From Vibrio astriarenae (lineage in GTDB: Bacteria; Pseudomonadota; Gammaproteobacteria; Enterobacterales; Vibrionaceae): a DNA stretch of 64,000 nucleotides. Under the pieces are notes generated by a model. The model did no database searches and was not told the DNA's origin. It saw nothing but the letters and a program-made list of their open reading frames with translations. The DNA is taken from positions 2,418,001-2,482,000 of the forward strand of contig NZ_CP047475.1 of the NCBI RefSeq assembly GCF_010587385.1, in the 5' to 3' direction. Positions 1 to 8,974 of the stretch are shown here, in pieces. Position 1 is the first letter of the stretch. Each line of letters starts with the position of its first letter. The position numbers and the translations under genes were made by a program.

Positions 1-153
1 GTGGTCATTTTTAGCCTTGTTACCATGGTATTTATTTTTGCCAGTGGTTATCGAGTTTATGATAGATTCAGCCACTATCCTGAGTATCAAGAAATGGTAA
101 AAACCCAGTTCTGGATAGGATTTAACTGCATTGCCCATCCAGATAAAACCTAA
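1..153 (+). CDS. C-terminal end of an unidentified membrane protein (partial)
   Basis: Frame 1 is open from the first base to a TAA at 151-153 and gives 50 residues. The visible part starts with a hydrophobic stretch (VIFSLVTMVFIFASG) that looks like the end of a membrane segment, followed by a polar tail with several aromatic residues. The true start lies to the left of the window. It ends two bases before the stop of the convergent LysR gene, which argues that it is a real gene end rather than chance. No family is recognised and no function can be proposed from this fragment. Confidence 0.5.
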   Translation: MVIFSLVTMVFIFASGYRVYDRFSHYPEYQEMVKTQFWIGFNCIAHPDKT

Positions 154-154
154 G

Positions 155-1063
155 TTACTTTACTACTTTATGAACAATATCACGAAGCCATTTTCCTTTA
201 TCATCCTTCTCTCGTGATTTTGGATAAAGCAAACAGATATCGAATTTAGGCACTAGAACAGGCGGATTAAGTGCCTTGAAGTCATGATTGTCCATTTCCA
301 TCTCAGCAAACCTTTTGGGTACAATACACAACAAAGAGCGCCCCAATAACAAACGTCGAATGGTTAAAAAGTGACGAGAACTCACCCCTACTCTTCGCCT
401 AAGGCCATTTTGCTCCAATATTTTATCAACTTGTGTCTGTAACTGACCATCAGGACTAACAAGAGCATGTTCATAACTGGCAAAAGCTTCTAGAGAAATA
501 GGGGTATTTAAGTTAACGGATGTAGGATCGAATAGGCATAAATGCTCTTCTGTATACAAGAGCTCCGAGAGATATCGACTGCTTTTGACATTGATACTCC
601 CGATTACAATATCTAAATCGCTGGTTTCTATCATTTCAATGTAGTTACTTCGATTCACATTAAAAAAGCTAATTTGGCAATTCGGAGCTTGCTCTTTTAT
701 GGCATCAAAAAGTAATGGTGCGAACAACTGCTCTGCATAATCTGTCAAACCGATGCGACAAACCCCAGTAAATAAACCCGACTCGAAATCTCTTTGGGGT
801 AATAACTCGCTTTGTACCATTGTAAGTAACTTTTCTACAACTGGTGCCAACTCCACAGCCCTTGTGGTTGGCTCCATCTTACTTCCAACCCTATCGAACA
901 GAGGATCATCAAATAAATTACGCATTCTTTGTAACGAGTGACTCATTGCAGACTGACTTACATAGCAGTTCTCAGCGGCCAAGCTAACACTTTTATGCCT
1001 GTAGATAGCTTGAAACGATACCAGCAAGTTTAGGTCTACACCTTTCCAACTAAATTGACTCAC
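155..1063 (-). CDS. LysR-family transcriptional regulator
   Basis: A protein of about 302 residues with the LysR layout: an N-terminal winged helix-turn-helix (about residues 8-67, with the typical SLAAENCYVSQSAMSHSLQ segment) and a C-terminal effector-binding domain. The GTG at 1061-1063 is chosen because GGGA lies about 9 bases upstream; a TTG two codons earlier is the alternative. It is divergent from chrA across a gap of about 100 bases, the usual arrangement for a LysR regulator and its target, so control of chrA is a fair inference. The gap is very AT-rich. The effector is not predictable from sequence. Confidence 0.85.
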   Translation of the reverse strand: MSQFSWKGVDLNLLVSFQAIYRHKSVSLAAENCYVSQSAMSHSLQRMRNLFDDPLFDRVGSKMEPTTRAVELAPVVEKLLTMVQSELLPQRDFESGLFTGVCRIGLTDYAEQLFAPLLFDAIKEQAPNCQISFFNVNRSNYIEMIETSDLDIVIGSINVKSSRYLSELLYTEEHLCLFDPTSVNLNTPISLEAFASYEHALVSPDGQLQTQVDKILEQNGLRRRVGVSSRHFLTIRRLLLGRSLLCIVPKRFAEMEMDNHDFKALNPPVLVPKFDICLLYPKSREKDDKGKWLRDIVHKVVK

Positions 1064-1167
1064 AACCAAATCCCGTTGAATTCATAGTTAATATTATTTA
1101 TATCAATTTGATTAATTTTACCTCATTCATTAACCTAAGCGCAGAATTTTATGGAGAGATTTAAGAG

Positions 1168-2310
1168 ATGTTTTCCCTGTTTAAAACCTTTTTTTTTCTA
1201 GGTTGGGTTAGTTTTGGTGGTCCAGCAGCTCATATAGGCTATTTTCGAAAAACATTTGTAGAAAAGCTCAAATGGTTAAATGATGATGAGTACGCTCAAC
1301 TTGTAGCATTAAGTCAGTTCATTCCTGGACCAGGCTCTAGCCAAGTTGGCTTCGCAATAGGCTACAAAAAAAACGGGTTAGCCGGCGGCATACTGGCATT
1401 CATTGGCTTTACCATGCCTTCGATACTGATCATGCTTACCCTAGCGACACTTAGTTCAGAGTTGACTAATCTAACTTGGTTTAGCTCTGTTATTCACGGC
1501 CTAAAGCTGCTTGCTGTTGTCGTGGTTGTGGATGCCACTTGGGGAATGTTCAACAATTTTTGTAAAGAAAGGGTTGGGTTAAACCTGTTTGTTTTTACAT
1601 CCGTCACTCTTTTACTCTTTCCAAGTATTACTACCCAAATCATCTTACTTTTGGTAGCAGCTTTCGTCGGTATGAGATTTTTGCCAGCAAGCAGTCGTGA
1701 CACGCAAAGTAAGTTTCGGGCAAACTGGAGTTCACTAGGTATATTTTTTGCTCTCTTTGCTCTTGTGCCGATATTAGCTCCCATGAGCCAAGAACTTGAG
1801 ATCTTCAATAATTTTTTCCAGGCAGGTAGTCTAGTGTTTGGTGGTGGTCATGTTGTCCTACCATTATTACAGAACCTTGTAGGTAACCAGCTTAGCCCTG
1901 ATACATTCTTGACTGGTTACGCGGCTGCACAAGCAGTACCTGGCCCCATGTTCACATTCGCCACCTACCTTGGCTATGAACTATTGCCACAATCTCCTTT
2001 GCTTGGGGCGTTGATAGCTACGCTTGCTATCTTTTTACCCGGCTTTTTACTCTTGGTAGGCGTACTTAAACATTGGTCTGCACTCGCTGGTATGCCAGAA
2101 GTAGCAGGCGCTATACAAGGCGTTAACGCCGCTGTAGTGGGGCTTCTACTGTCAGCATTGTACCAACCTGTATTTTCAAGTGCCGTGTTGACTAGTACTG
2201 ATTTTGCCGCGGTCATCATTGGCGTCTACCTTATTAAGTTACGTAAAACCCCAATAGTCGCAATGGTCGCTCTTTTCATTTCATTTGGATTGGCCATAAG
2301 CACAGTTTGA
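1168..2310 (+). CDS. chrA: ChrA-type chromate transporter, two-domain form
   Basis: A 380-residue inner-membrane protein of the chromate ion transporter (CHR) family. Both duplicated halves are visible: the N-terminal half opens with FLGWVSFGGPAAHIG and has QFIPGPGSSQ, and the second half has AGSLVFGGGHVVLPLL and AAQAVPGPMFTFATYLG. These FGG and PGP motifs are family signatures. The family exports chromate by exchange or proton coupling; members in marine bacteria may carry other oxyanions. The ATG at 1168 has GGAGAG upstream. It is divergent from a LysR regulator and convergent with tadD, separated from it by a perfect hairpin. Confidence 0.88.
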   Translation: MFSLFKTFFFLGWVSFGGPAAHIGYFRKTFVEKLKWLNDDEYAQLVALSQFIPGPGSSQVGFAIGYKKNGLAGGILAFIGFTMPSILIMLTLATLSSELTNLTWFSSVIHGLKLLAVVVVVDATWGMFNNFCKERVGLNLFVFTSVTLLLFPSITTQIILLLVAAFVGMRFLPASSRDTQSKFRANWSSLGIFFALFALVPILAPMSQELEIFNNFFQAGSLVFGGGHVVLPLLQNLVGNQLSPDTFLTGYAAAQAVPGPMFTFATYLGYELLPQSPLLGALIATLAIFLPGFLLLVGVLKHWSALAGMPEVAGAIQGVNAAVVGLLLSALYQPVFSSAVLTSTDFAAVIIGVYLIKLRKTPIVAMVALFISFGLAISTV

Positions 2311-2323
2311 ACAATCTGAATTC

Positions 2324-2351
2324 GTACTCCGAGCAACCTTGCTCGGAGTAC
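2324..2351. terminator. Perfect 13-bp hairpin between convergent chrA and tadD
   Basis: GTACTCCGAGCAA pairs perfectly with TTGCTCGGAGTAC across a 2-base centre. It lies 13 bases after the chrA stop and just beyond the tadD stop, so it can serve both transcripts. There is no T tract on either side, so it is either a bidirectional terminator of reduced strength or an RNA 3'-end stabiliser. Confidence 0.6.
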
Positions 2352-2355
2352 AACC

Positions 2356-3375
2356 TTATTCACCGGTTTGTGCAACAACTATCTTCGACTCTCTCACCAT
2401 TTCGAGGGCCCTTTGTAGATTTTCATTTGCAACAGAGTAATAGGTTGGTTTTTTATCAATCGCTTGCTCCAAGTAAGGAATAGCCTCCTCCGGCTTGCCC
2501 TGTAGCATCAAAAAGTAGCCCACATTATTTAATGCTTCAGGAGCGTCCATCTGTTGCTGAAAAACATTCAATGCTCGCTTAACCTCTCCTCGGCCTAAAT
2601 ATACTAAAGCAAGATTGTTTAAGGCCTTTTCATTGTTAGGGTCTTTTTCTAACGCAGACATTGTGTAGCGTCTTGCCGTTGCATAGTCACCCGACATATA
2701 AAAGGAGTAGCCCGTATTGATCAGCGTTTTTAAGGACGCAGGGTTAACTTGAAGAGCCTTTTGATAGAAAGCTTGAGCCAATTCATGTTTTTTATCAACA
2801 TCATAAATGACCCCCAAACCTGTATAGGCCATTATTGGCGATTTATAATCCACTGTTAAACCGCGTATCTGCACATCGATATTTTCATCTTGCGGTTTCA
2901 AGGATATATTCTTACCAAGTCGAACCTGATCAGCATTAATTGCTCGATAAAAATAGGCCTCCCCTTGCGCTACATCACCAGATTTCGTATACAAGACTCC
3001 TAACTGTTCTAGAACTTGTTCGTTATTCGGGTTTTCTTCCACTGCCATTAAGTACGCTTTTTCAGCTAACGGTGTATTTCCCCTCGCATGATGTATTCTC
3101 CCTATATTGTAAAGAGACTTATCCTTCATTACCGCATCTTCAAATGCTAGAGAGCGAATATACTCATATAATGCCAAATCATAATTTCCCGAACTTAAAG
3201 CCGCGTCACCCCGTTTGATGGCTTCTACTTCATTTTGAGGTGGGGTATCGTTGGACAGAGAGTCCACTGGCTTACCATCATATAATGACGTATCTAAGGC
3301 TGGCGCTTCCTCAGTAGCTGCACATCCTGATACCAAAACAAGTATCGTCAATAGTGCTATTATTTTTTTATTCAT
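2356..3375 (-). CDS. tadD: TadD, TPR lipoprotein of the Flp pilus system
   Basis: A 339-residue lipoprotein with a signal peptide ending in the lipobox LVSGC (acylated Cys about 18) followed by a chain of tetratricopeptide repeats. TadD-type proteins are thought to act as pilotins or scaffolds for the outer-membrane secretin of the tad machine. The ATG at 3373-3375 is preferred over a start 21 codons upstream because it has AAGGAT about 9 bases ahead and begins directly with a signal peptide. It is the last gene of the tad operon, 13 bases after tadC. Confidence 0.88.
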   Translation of the reverse strand: MNKKIIALLTILVLVSGCAATEEAPALDTSLYDGKPVDSLSNDTPPQNEVEAIKRGDAALSSGNYDLALYEYIRSLAFEDAVMKDKSLYNIGRIHHARGNTPLAEKAYLMAVEENPNNEQVLEQLGVLYTKSGDVAQGEAYFYRAINADQVRLGKNISLKPQDENIDVQIRGLTVDYKSPIMAYTGLGVIYDVDKKHELAQAFYQKALQVNPASLKTLINTGYSFYMSGDYATARRYTMSALEKDPNNEKALNNLALVYLGRGEVKRALNVFQQQMDAPEALNNVGYFLMLQGKPEEAIPYLEQAIDKKPTYYSVANENLQRALEMVRESKIVVAQTGE

Positions 3376-3388
3376 ATACTTATCATCC

Positions 3389-4339
3389 TTAATTGCCAAG
3401 TGTGGCGGAAAGAGAAAGAAGAGCCGGCCCAATTGCAACTATGAAAAAGCATGGCCAAATAAACAAAAGCAATGGAAATATCATTTTTGTTGGAATTTTT
3501 GCCGCTATCTCCTCAACCTCTTGATTTCTTCTATCTCTATAGTCTTCTGTATATTCGCGGAGTGTTTGAGCTAAACTACCACCAATCCTTGAGGCATGTG
3601 CGAGCATTGAAGCTAGGCCTGCAATCTCTTGTAAACCTGTTCTATCCACAAGCTCTTGGAAAGCGTCAGACATTTCTACACCTGCTTTGATTTTGTTACA
3701 CACCGTATCGAGTTCATCGGCTAAATCTGGATGAGATATAACAAGTTCATCCGCCACCCGTCTTAGGGCAGCATTGAAACCTAACCCTGATTCCGTACAG
3801 ACTACTAACAAATCTAAAGCGTCTGGTATCCCTGCGCGAATTTTTGACTGACGCTTACTCACTAAGCGGCTCAAACCGATGTTAGGCAGAAATAAACCAA
3901 CTGCCACACTGGCTACAATCCACAAAAGTAGATTATCCAAATCCGGCATAAAAAAGTAGAGAAGTGCGCCAATCGCCGCACCGATAATGAATGACACCCC
4001 CTTTATAGCAAAGAAAACATTTAGTGCATTAGCGTCGTGATAACCAGCGTGCATTAGCTTATGTCTTACTGTCTCACGCTCCTTGCCACTACTAGGTGCC
4101 ATAATAGGCGCTAACGATTCCAAGGTGTTACTTAATCTATTGGATTTGTCGGAGGACGTTGAACCGACACTATTATCCTCTTTTATGCTATCCAACTTAT
4201 CCTGTATCGGACTACGTGTACCTAACAGCAAAAAAGACACTGTTAACACAATCAAAATCGTACACACTAATACGAGCCCTAAAAATATTGTTTGTTCATC
4301 TCCAACATACTGCTCAATCATCTGCGCAATAAACTCCAT
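3389..4339 (-). CDS. tadC: TadC, inner-membrane platform protein
   Basis: A 316-residue T2SF-domain (GspF-like) membrane protein. An N-terminal membrane segment is followed by two more hydrophobic stretches, then a cytosolic domain with the family segment DALDLLVVCTESGLGFNAAL, and a C-terminal hydrophobic anchor. With TadB it forms the inner-membrane platform on which the TadA ATPase works. The ATG at 4337-4339 has GAGG upstream and starts one base after the tadB stop, giving tight translational coupling. A start four codons earlier would overlap tadB and has no better ribosome site. Confidence 0.9.
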   Translation of the reverse strand: MEFIAQMIEQYVGDEQTIFLGLVLVCTILIVLTVSFLLLGTRSPIQDKLDSIKEDNSVGSTSSDKSNRLSNTLESLAPIMAPSSGKERETVRHKLMHAGYHDANALNVFFAIKGVSFIIGAAIGALLYFFMPDLDNLLLWIVASVAVGLFLPNIGLSRLVSKRQSKIRAGIPDALDLLVVCTESGLGFNAALRRVADELVISHPDLADELDTVCNKIKAGVEMSDAFQELVDRTGLQEIAGLASMLAHASRIGGSLAQTLREYTEDYRDRRNQEVEEIAAKIPTKMIFPLLLFIWPCFFIVAIGPALLSLSATLGN

Positions 4340-4340
4340 A

Positions 4341-5309
4341 CTACACCTCAAAATTGACTATGTTGCGTATCCATACCGAGCCTATAGCCAGGCTTACAAT
4401 ACCGAATGATATCAATCCCATACCTCTTGGATCTTCTATTAAGGTATTCACATATCCTGGGTTGATCACCGATAGGGCTAAAAAAAGGATAAAAGGTGAT
4501 AAAACTAGTATCCAAGCAGAAAGACGACTCTCTGCTGATATTGTTTTTATTTTTCTAGCTAGCTTGAAGCGCGAGCGCAAAACTTTAGACACTTTTTCCA
4601 AATTCTCGGACAAGTTACCACCTGTCTCTTTTTGCAGTAAAACAGCACTCGAGAAAGCGAGCATTGAAACCGTTGGGGTTCTTTCAGCCATTTGCATTAT
4701 GGCCAGTCGCATATCGCAGCCATAATTTAACAAGTTAAATGCATTCGTGAATTCTGGTCCTAACGGTGCAGGCATCTCTTTCCCAACTTCGCCAAAAGCC
4801 TGACTTATTGGTTGCCCTGCTTGAAGCATCCGTCTCATAATATCCAGAGCTTCAGGGAGTTGTTCCTCAAAAGCTGATAGTCGTTGACTTATTTTAAATT
4901 GGAAGAAAAAATGAATAGCAACCCAAACAACCACAAATGCTGCTATCGAGACATATAAAGGCTGTGCTAACCAAATACTCAAACCAACTAACGTCAATGA
5001 CATTAATAACCCATACCCTAGTACCATCGAAAGGCTCCAAGGGTATCCAGCTAACTCTATTGATCGCTTCAGAGAAGAGAAAATTTTGAAGGTAATTAAT
5101 TTACGGTCAAGAGGGGTTAAACCCTTTAAATACTCTTCACGAATTAAAGACTGGGTTTCCTCATCAATATTAGACTGAGAGTTTTTTAAACGCTTGGTTA
5201 GCTCTTTATGCTTAGCTTTATTACCTGCTGCAGGTAGAATCAACGCCTGCGAAATAAAAACTACCGCTAAAAATAAAAGGAAGAAGAAAAAGCTAGGGTC
5301 TGATTGCAT
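4341..5309 (-). CDS. tadB: TadB, inner-membrane platform protein
   Basis: A 322-residue T2SF-family protein paired with TadC. It has an N-terminal membrane segment, a central hydrophobic pair, the platform domain (LPEALDIMRRMLQAGQPISQ near the middle, followed by QKETGGNLSENLEKVS), and a C-terminal membrane pair. The ATG at 5307-5309 has AAGGAT upstream. It lies 11 bases after tadA and abuts tadC. The family role is in the inner-membrane assembly platform of Flp/Tad pili. Confidence 0.92.
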   Translation of the reverse strand: MQSDPSFFFFLLFLAVVFISQALILPAAGNKAKHKELTKRLKNSQSNIDEETQSLIREEYLKGLTPLDRKLITFKIFSSLKRSIELAGYPWSLSMVLGYGLLMSLTLVGLSIWLAQPLYVSIAAFVVVWVAIHFFFQFKISQRLSAFEEQLPEALDIMRRMLQAGQPISQAFGEVGKEMPAPLGPEFTNAFNLLNYGCDMRLAIMQMAERTPTVSMLAFSSAVLLQKETGGNLSENLEKVSKVLRSRFKLARKIKTISAESRLSAWILVLSPFILFLALSVINPGYVNTLIEDPRGMGLISFGIVSLAIGSVWIRNIVNFEV

Positions 5310-5320
5310 TTTGATTATCC

Positions 5321-6784
5321 TTAACCTTTAGTTTCATTGAAAAGCTCAAAGGGTACATCCAGTCCACGTTTTACTAGCTGGTCGTGGCAGTCGGGAACTA
5401 TCGAGGTTGAAGTGTAATATCCCAAAACATTTCCTTTTTCATCAACGCCTTGTCGATGAAACTTAAAAATCTCTGACATGGTTATTATCTCGCCTTCCAT
5501 ACCATTAATCTCAGAGATACTAACCATTCTTCGCTTGCCATCCTCTTGACGGTCCATTTGAACCACAAGGTGGATCGCTGATGCGATTTGAGCACGTAAA
5601 TTCTTGGTTGACATATTCCAACCAGCCATGGCAAACATATTTTCCACCCGACTCAACGCATCCCTTGGGGTATTAGCGTGAATCGTGGCAAGCGATCCAT
5701 CATGACCCGTGTTCATCGCAGCTAGCATGTCCACAGCCTCTGCTCCACGAACCTCACCAAGTATAATTCTATCCGGTCGCATACGGAGACAGTTCTTAAC
5801 TAAGTCTCTCTGAGTTATCTCTCCCTTTCCCTCTAAGTTCGCTGGTCGTGTTTCTAAACGAACAACATGAGGTTGTTGAAGTTGCAATTCGGCAGAGTCT
5901 TCTATTGTTACAATACGATCTTCTTCTGGAATAAAGCCTGAAAATATATTGAGTGTGGTGGTCTTACCTGAACCAGTACCACCTGATATAAGAATATTAA
6001 GCTCCCCCTGAACCGCAGCCTCAAGGAATCGTGCCATATGTTCAGAGAGTGAGTTAAAGCTTAACAAATTGTCCATCGTAAGCTTATCAACAGCGAAACG
6101 ACGTATGGATAAAGATGGTCCATCGAGTGCTAAAGGTGGAATGATGGCGTTAACACGCGAGCCATCCATCAAGCGAGCATCAACCATTGGAGAAGCCTCA
6201 TCAATCCGACGTCCTACTTGACTTACAATTCGGTCGATAATGTTTCTCAAATGCCGGTCATCTAAGAATGTATAAAGCGTTCTCTCCAATTTCCCGTGTC
6301 GTTCAACATAGACATTTTTTGGGCCATTAACCAGAATGTCTGATACCGTAGAATCGTGTAGAAGAGGCTCAAGCGGGCCTAACCCAAACACTTCGTCCTC
6401 AATTTGTTGAATTACTCGCTTTCTTCCCTCAGCACTCAGGACATGAGACTGATCCGCTGTCATCAATTGTAAGATAGCTTCGTGAAGATCTTTTTTCGCT
6501 TTATCGGTCTCTAAACTCGCCAATAAACCTAGATCCAGCGTTTCTAACAACCTTTGATGGTAAAAATGCTTTACTTCTTGTTCCTGTCTAAGCTGTCTTA
6601 AGGCTTTTTGAACTGCTTGCTCTTTCGCCTCAGCTTCCTTCTCGCCTATATCCTGAGCAGGTACGGGTTGTAAATCTTGACCAACTTCAAAACTAGCATC
6701 ATCCTGTGACTTTCCTGCGTGTCTCTCTGCAGTAGCTATTTTTTCCTGTAACTCAGGGTTTATATTTTTTCTTTTAAAAAACAT
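5321..6784 (-). CDS. tadA: TadA/CpaF secretion ATPase
   Basis: A 487-residue type II/IV secretion ATPase that powers pilin polymerisation. The Walker A motif GGTGSGKTT lies near residue 265; the Asp box region ([12 protein letters not shown]), the Walker B region ([12 protein letters not shown]) and the His box ([13 protein letters not shown]) follow in the expected order. The N-terminal 100 residues are charged and probably helical. The ATG at 6782-6784 is chosen over a GTG two codons earlier because GAGG sits about 8 bases before it but directly against the GTG. It is in the tad operon between tadZ and tadB. Confidence 0.93.
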   Translation of the reverse strand: MFFKRKNINPELQEKIATAERHAGKSQDDASFEVGQDLQPVPAQDIGEKEAEAKEQAVQKALRQLRQEQEVKHFYHQRLLETLDLGLLASLETDKAKKDLHEAILQLMTADQSHVLSAEGRKRVIQQIEDEVFGLGPLEPLLHDSTVSDILVNGPKNVYVERHGKLERTLYTFLDDRHLRNIIDRIVSQVGRRIDEASPMVDARLMDGSRVNAIIPPLALDGPSLSIRRFAVDKLTMDNLLSFNSLSEHMARFLEAAVQGELNILISGGTGSGKTTTLNIFSGFIPEEDRIVTIEDSAELQLQQPHVVRLETRPANLEGKGEITQRDLVKNCLRMRPDRIILGEVRGAEAVDMLAAMNTGHDGSLATIHANTPRDALSRVENMFAMAGWNMSTKNLRAQIASAIHLVVQMDRQEDGKRRMVSISEINGMEGEIITMSEIFKFHRQGVDEKGNVLGYYTSTSIVPDCHDQLVKRGLDVPFELFNETKG

Positions 6785-6805
6785 AATCACCCCTCAAATA
6801 ATGGA

Positions 6806-8026
6806 TCAGGAAAATAAACGCTTGATCCAACTTTTCTTAATGTTTTGCTCTGGCATCATTGTGTGAGCAAATTCTTTCACGCCCTTGCTGACTGCACTAT
6901 TGTTCTTCACATCAAACAAGGATTTACCCAAGTTCGCGCTTTCAATCGCCACTTTAAAATCGTTGGGGATAAGGTGAAGCTTTACACCATTAATTGTCTC
7001 TTCCATATCCTTTACGCCAATCGTGCCTTTTTTCTCATACCTATTTACTACTATCTCGACTTGATCTTTACTTATTCCGAAGTCATATGAGAGTTGCTTT
7101 ACAATGCGACTGGCACTTTTTATCGAGACTAGGTTTTGTTGAGCGACAATATAGCTCTTTGTGGCCGGTGCGATAACACTAGCAAAAAGACGATCCATTC
7201 CCCTAGACAAGTCCACAATAACGTAAAGGTAGTACTCCCTTAGAACTGGTAATAGCTTCTTGATTTGGTGTGCCTTTTCGTAGTTATCGTGAGGGTTGTC
7301 GTGGTTGAAAGCCAATACATGCAGACCCGAATCGTGCTTAGTAACCAGACCTCCGAGAGAACTCTCATCAATGTCGCCTACTTGAGCTATCGCGTCGGCA
7401 AGACTGTAGCTTGATGTAATGTTCAAGTAGTCCTCAATAACACCAAACTGAAGATCCAAGTCCAGCAACAACACTTGGTCAGGGTGGTGAGTTGCTATTT
7501 CTAAAGCTGAGTTGAGAGCAAGCGTAGACGCCCCACTTCCACCTTTGCTGTTGATAAAGACAATAAACTCCCCCATGTTTCTGCGTGAAATTTTGTCTTC
7601 TGCAACACCCTTCAAAATTGGGTAAAAACCCATCAACGGTGATGAACTCGATATAAAGTCGCTTGCTCCAAGCTTTAAAGCTATTCTCAACGCACTGTTG
7701 TCATCTTCATCACCAAACACAATTAGCGAAGCTTCATTACCTTCAGGAACGATTGGCTTGTCCAGATTTTGTAACTCAACTATTTTTTGCGCCCAATTTA
7801 ATCCTGTTTCAACAAAAATGACATCGGGAGGTGTTAACTTAGATAACTCTAAAAGCGTCACTTTCATAAGTGGTACTGTTTCAAAATGCAGATTGTCACA
7901 ACGCTTCATCTCTTCAGTTATGTGTTCGACAAACGTCTCCGACATATAGAAGACCCAAACAACCAAGTTTGTCCGCAACCTTGGGCGTTCTTCCTGTTCT
8001 CGCGTTATCTTCACTGCCTCTCCCAT
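6806..8026 (-). CDS. tadZ: TadZ/CpaE, pilus localisation ATPase
   Basis: A 406-residue protein of the MinD/ParA superfamily. Residues about 20-150 form a receiver-like domain, and a deviant Walker A motif KGGSGAST occurs at about 161-168, followed by LLLDLDLQFG. TadZ proteins set the polar location of the tad machine and recruit other Tad proteins. The ATG has AGGAG upstream, and this ribosome site overlaps the tadF stop codon. It lies between the pseudopilin genes and tadA, so it should be co-translated with the motor. Confidence 0.9.
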   Translation of the reverse strand: MGEAVKITREQEERPRLRTNLVVWVFYMSETFVEHITEEMKRCDNLHFETVPLMKVTLLELSKLTPPDVIFVETGLNWAQKIVELQNLDKPIVPEGNEASLIVFGDEDDNSALRIALKLGASDFISSSSPLMGFYPILKGVAEDKISRRNMGEFIVFINSKGGSGASTLALNSALEIATHHPDQVLLLDLDLQFGVIEDYLNITSSYSLADAIAQVGDIDESSLGGLVTKHDSGLHVLAFNHDNPHDNYEKAHQIKKLLPVLREYYLYVIVDLSRGMDRLFASVIAPATKSYIVAQQNLVSIKSASRIVKQLSYDFGISKDQVEIVVNRYEKKGTIGVKDMEETINGVKLHLIPNDFKVAIESANLGKSLFDVKNNSAVSKGVKEFAHTMMPEQNIKKSWIKRLFS

Positions 8027-8035
8027 ACCTATCTC

Positions 8036-8539
8036 CTAGCAATCCGTTACTATGTCTTGGGTCGAATTTGAATTTTCGTCAATCTTCCTGATGTAGCCCA
8101 GGTTTTCTCTTGGCCTTATGGATTCAAACTCTGGAACGTTGATGACTCCTAATGCTGCAAATACTCCTAAAATACCTGTGAACTGGTAAGTAAAATCGAC
8201 CACTCGTGCTCTTACAAAACGAATAGAGTTGAAGGCATTAGCGCCACTGAGATCGACAACTGCCCCATCACTATCAAGATAGTCAATAACAAGATTGTCT
8301 GCCGTAAAACCATCCGGTGCGTAAGACGGGACGACAAGATCAGGTATATCATTTCTATCGTCCACCTGGCACACAACCCCCAATCGAGCCGACACACGCG
8401 TCATATCATTGATTAGTTGAAGTGAATACACGTACCTACCGACTTCTATAACTGCTATCAAAGTCACTAGTAACGCCGTCGCAACTAATGTTAGTTCGAC
8501 AATGGTTAAACCGCTTTGTTTTTTGAAGCCCGCTCTCAT
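8036..8539 (-). CDS. tadF: TadF, minor pseudopilin
   Basis: A 167-residue protein with a short charged leader ending in G10, then LTIVEL and a hydrophobic helix. The Gly followed five residues later by Glu (E15) matches the processing site cleaved by the TadV-type prepilin peptidase. TadE and TadF are minor pseudopilins needed for Flp pilus assembly. The start overlaps the tadE stop by four bases (ATGA). The assignment as TadF rather than a second TadE rests on position and on its more divergent C-terminal half. Confidence 0.82.
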   Translation of the reverse strand: MRAGFKKQSGLTIVELTLVATALLVTLIAVIEVGRYVYSLQLINDMTRVSARLGVVCQVDDRNDIPDLVVPSYAPDGFTADNLVIDYLDSDGAVVDLSGANAFNSIRFVRARVVDFTYQFTGILGVFAALGVINVPEFESIRPRENLGYIRKIDENSNSTQDIVTDC

Positions 8540-8973
8540 GGTGCTGTCCTCATAACCGCAGACGCGTTCAGTGGCACGCTGTATAGAGAACTGTCAGGGA
8601 GCCCGAGTAGTACTGGGGTATAAGAGCTGGCTAAGGTGATCGTCACATAGCCACTTGAGTGTGTGACCGTCACATCATCTACCCCCACACCTTCGAGTAG
8701 AGAACTACCGCCGCTAGAACTTTCGCCGTAGACAACCATATTTTTTATCGCTGTGGTATCAGCGATCTGATCATAGCTGGACGTACCTTGAATATCTGAG
8801 GTTGCGTAACGAACACCGCTTTGCACCATTTTATTAAGGGTGTTGTACTTAACCAGCGCATTTCCAACCTCGACCATACCAACAACAATGAGCAACAACA
8901 CTGGAATGGTCACAATGAACTCCACGGCCGCAAGCCCTTTTTGCTGCCTCAAATTTTGCTTTTCCACACACAT
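8536..8973 (-). CDS. tadE: TadE, minor pseudopilin
   Basis: A 145-residue TadE-like protein. The leader MCVEKQNLRQQKG is followed by LAAVEFIVTIPVLLL, so cleavage after G13 leaves Glu at mature position 5, as in other pseudopilins. The ATG at 8971-8973 is chosen because GAGG lies about 9 bases upstream; the longer version starting at 9003 would run 29 bases into tadG without a ribosome site. It starts right after the tadG stop and overlaps tadF by four bases, so the three genes are translationally linked. Confidence 0.88.
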   Translation of the reverse strand: MCVEKQNLRQQKGLAAVEFIVTIPVLLLIVVGMVEVGNALVKYNTLNKMVQSGVRYATSDIQGTSSYDQIADTTAIKNMVVYGESSSGGSSLLEGVGVDDVTVTHSSGYVTITLASSYTPVLLGLPDSSLYSVPLNASAVMRTAP

Positions 8974-8974
8974 A

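Noticed and set aside
1070..1167. LysR operator between the LysR gene and chrA
   Set aside because: The gap is so AT-rich that T-N11-A patterns are not informative; no single convincing palindrome stands out.
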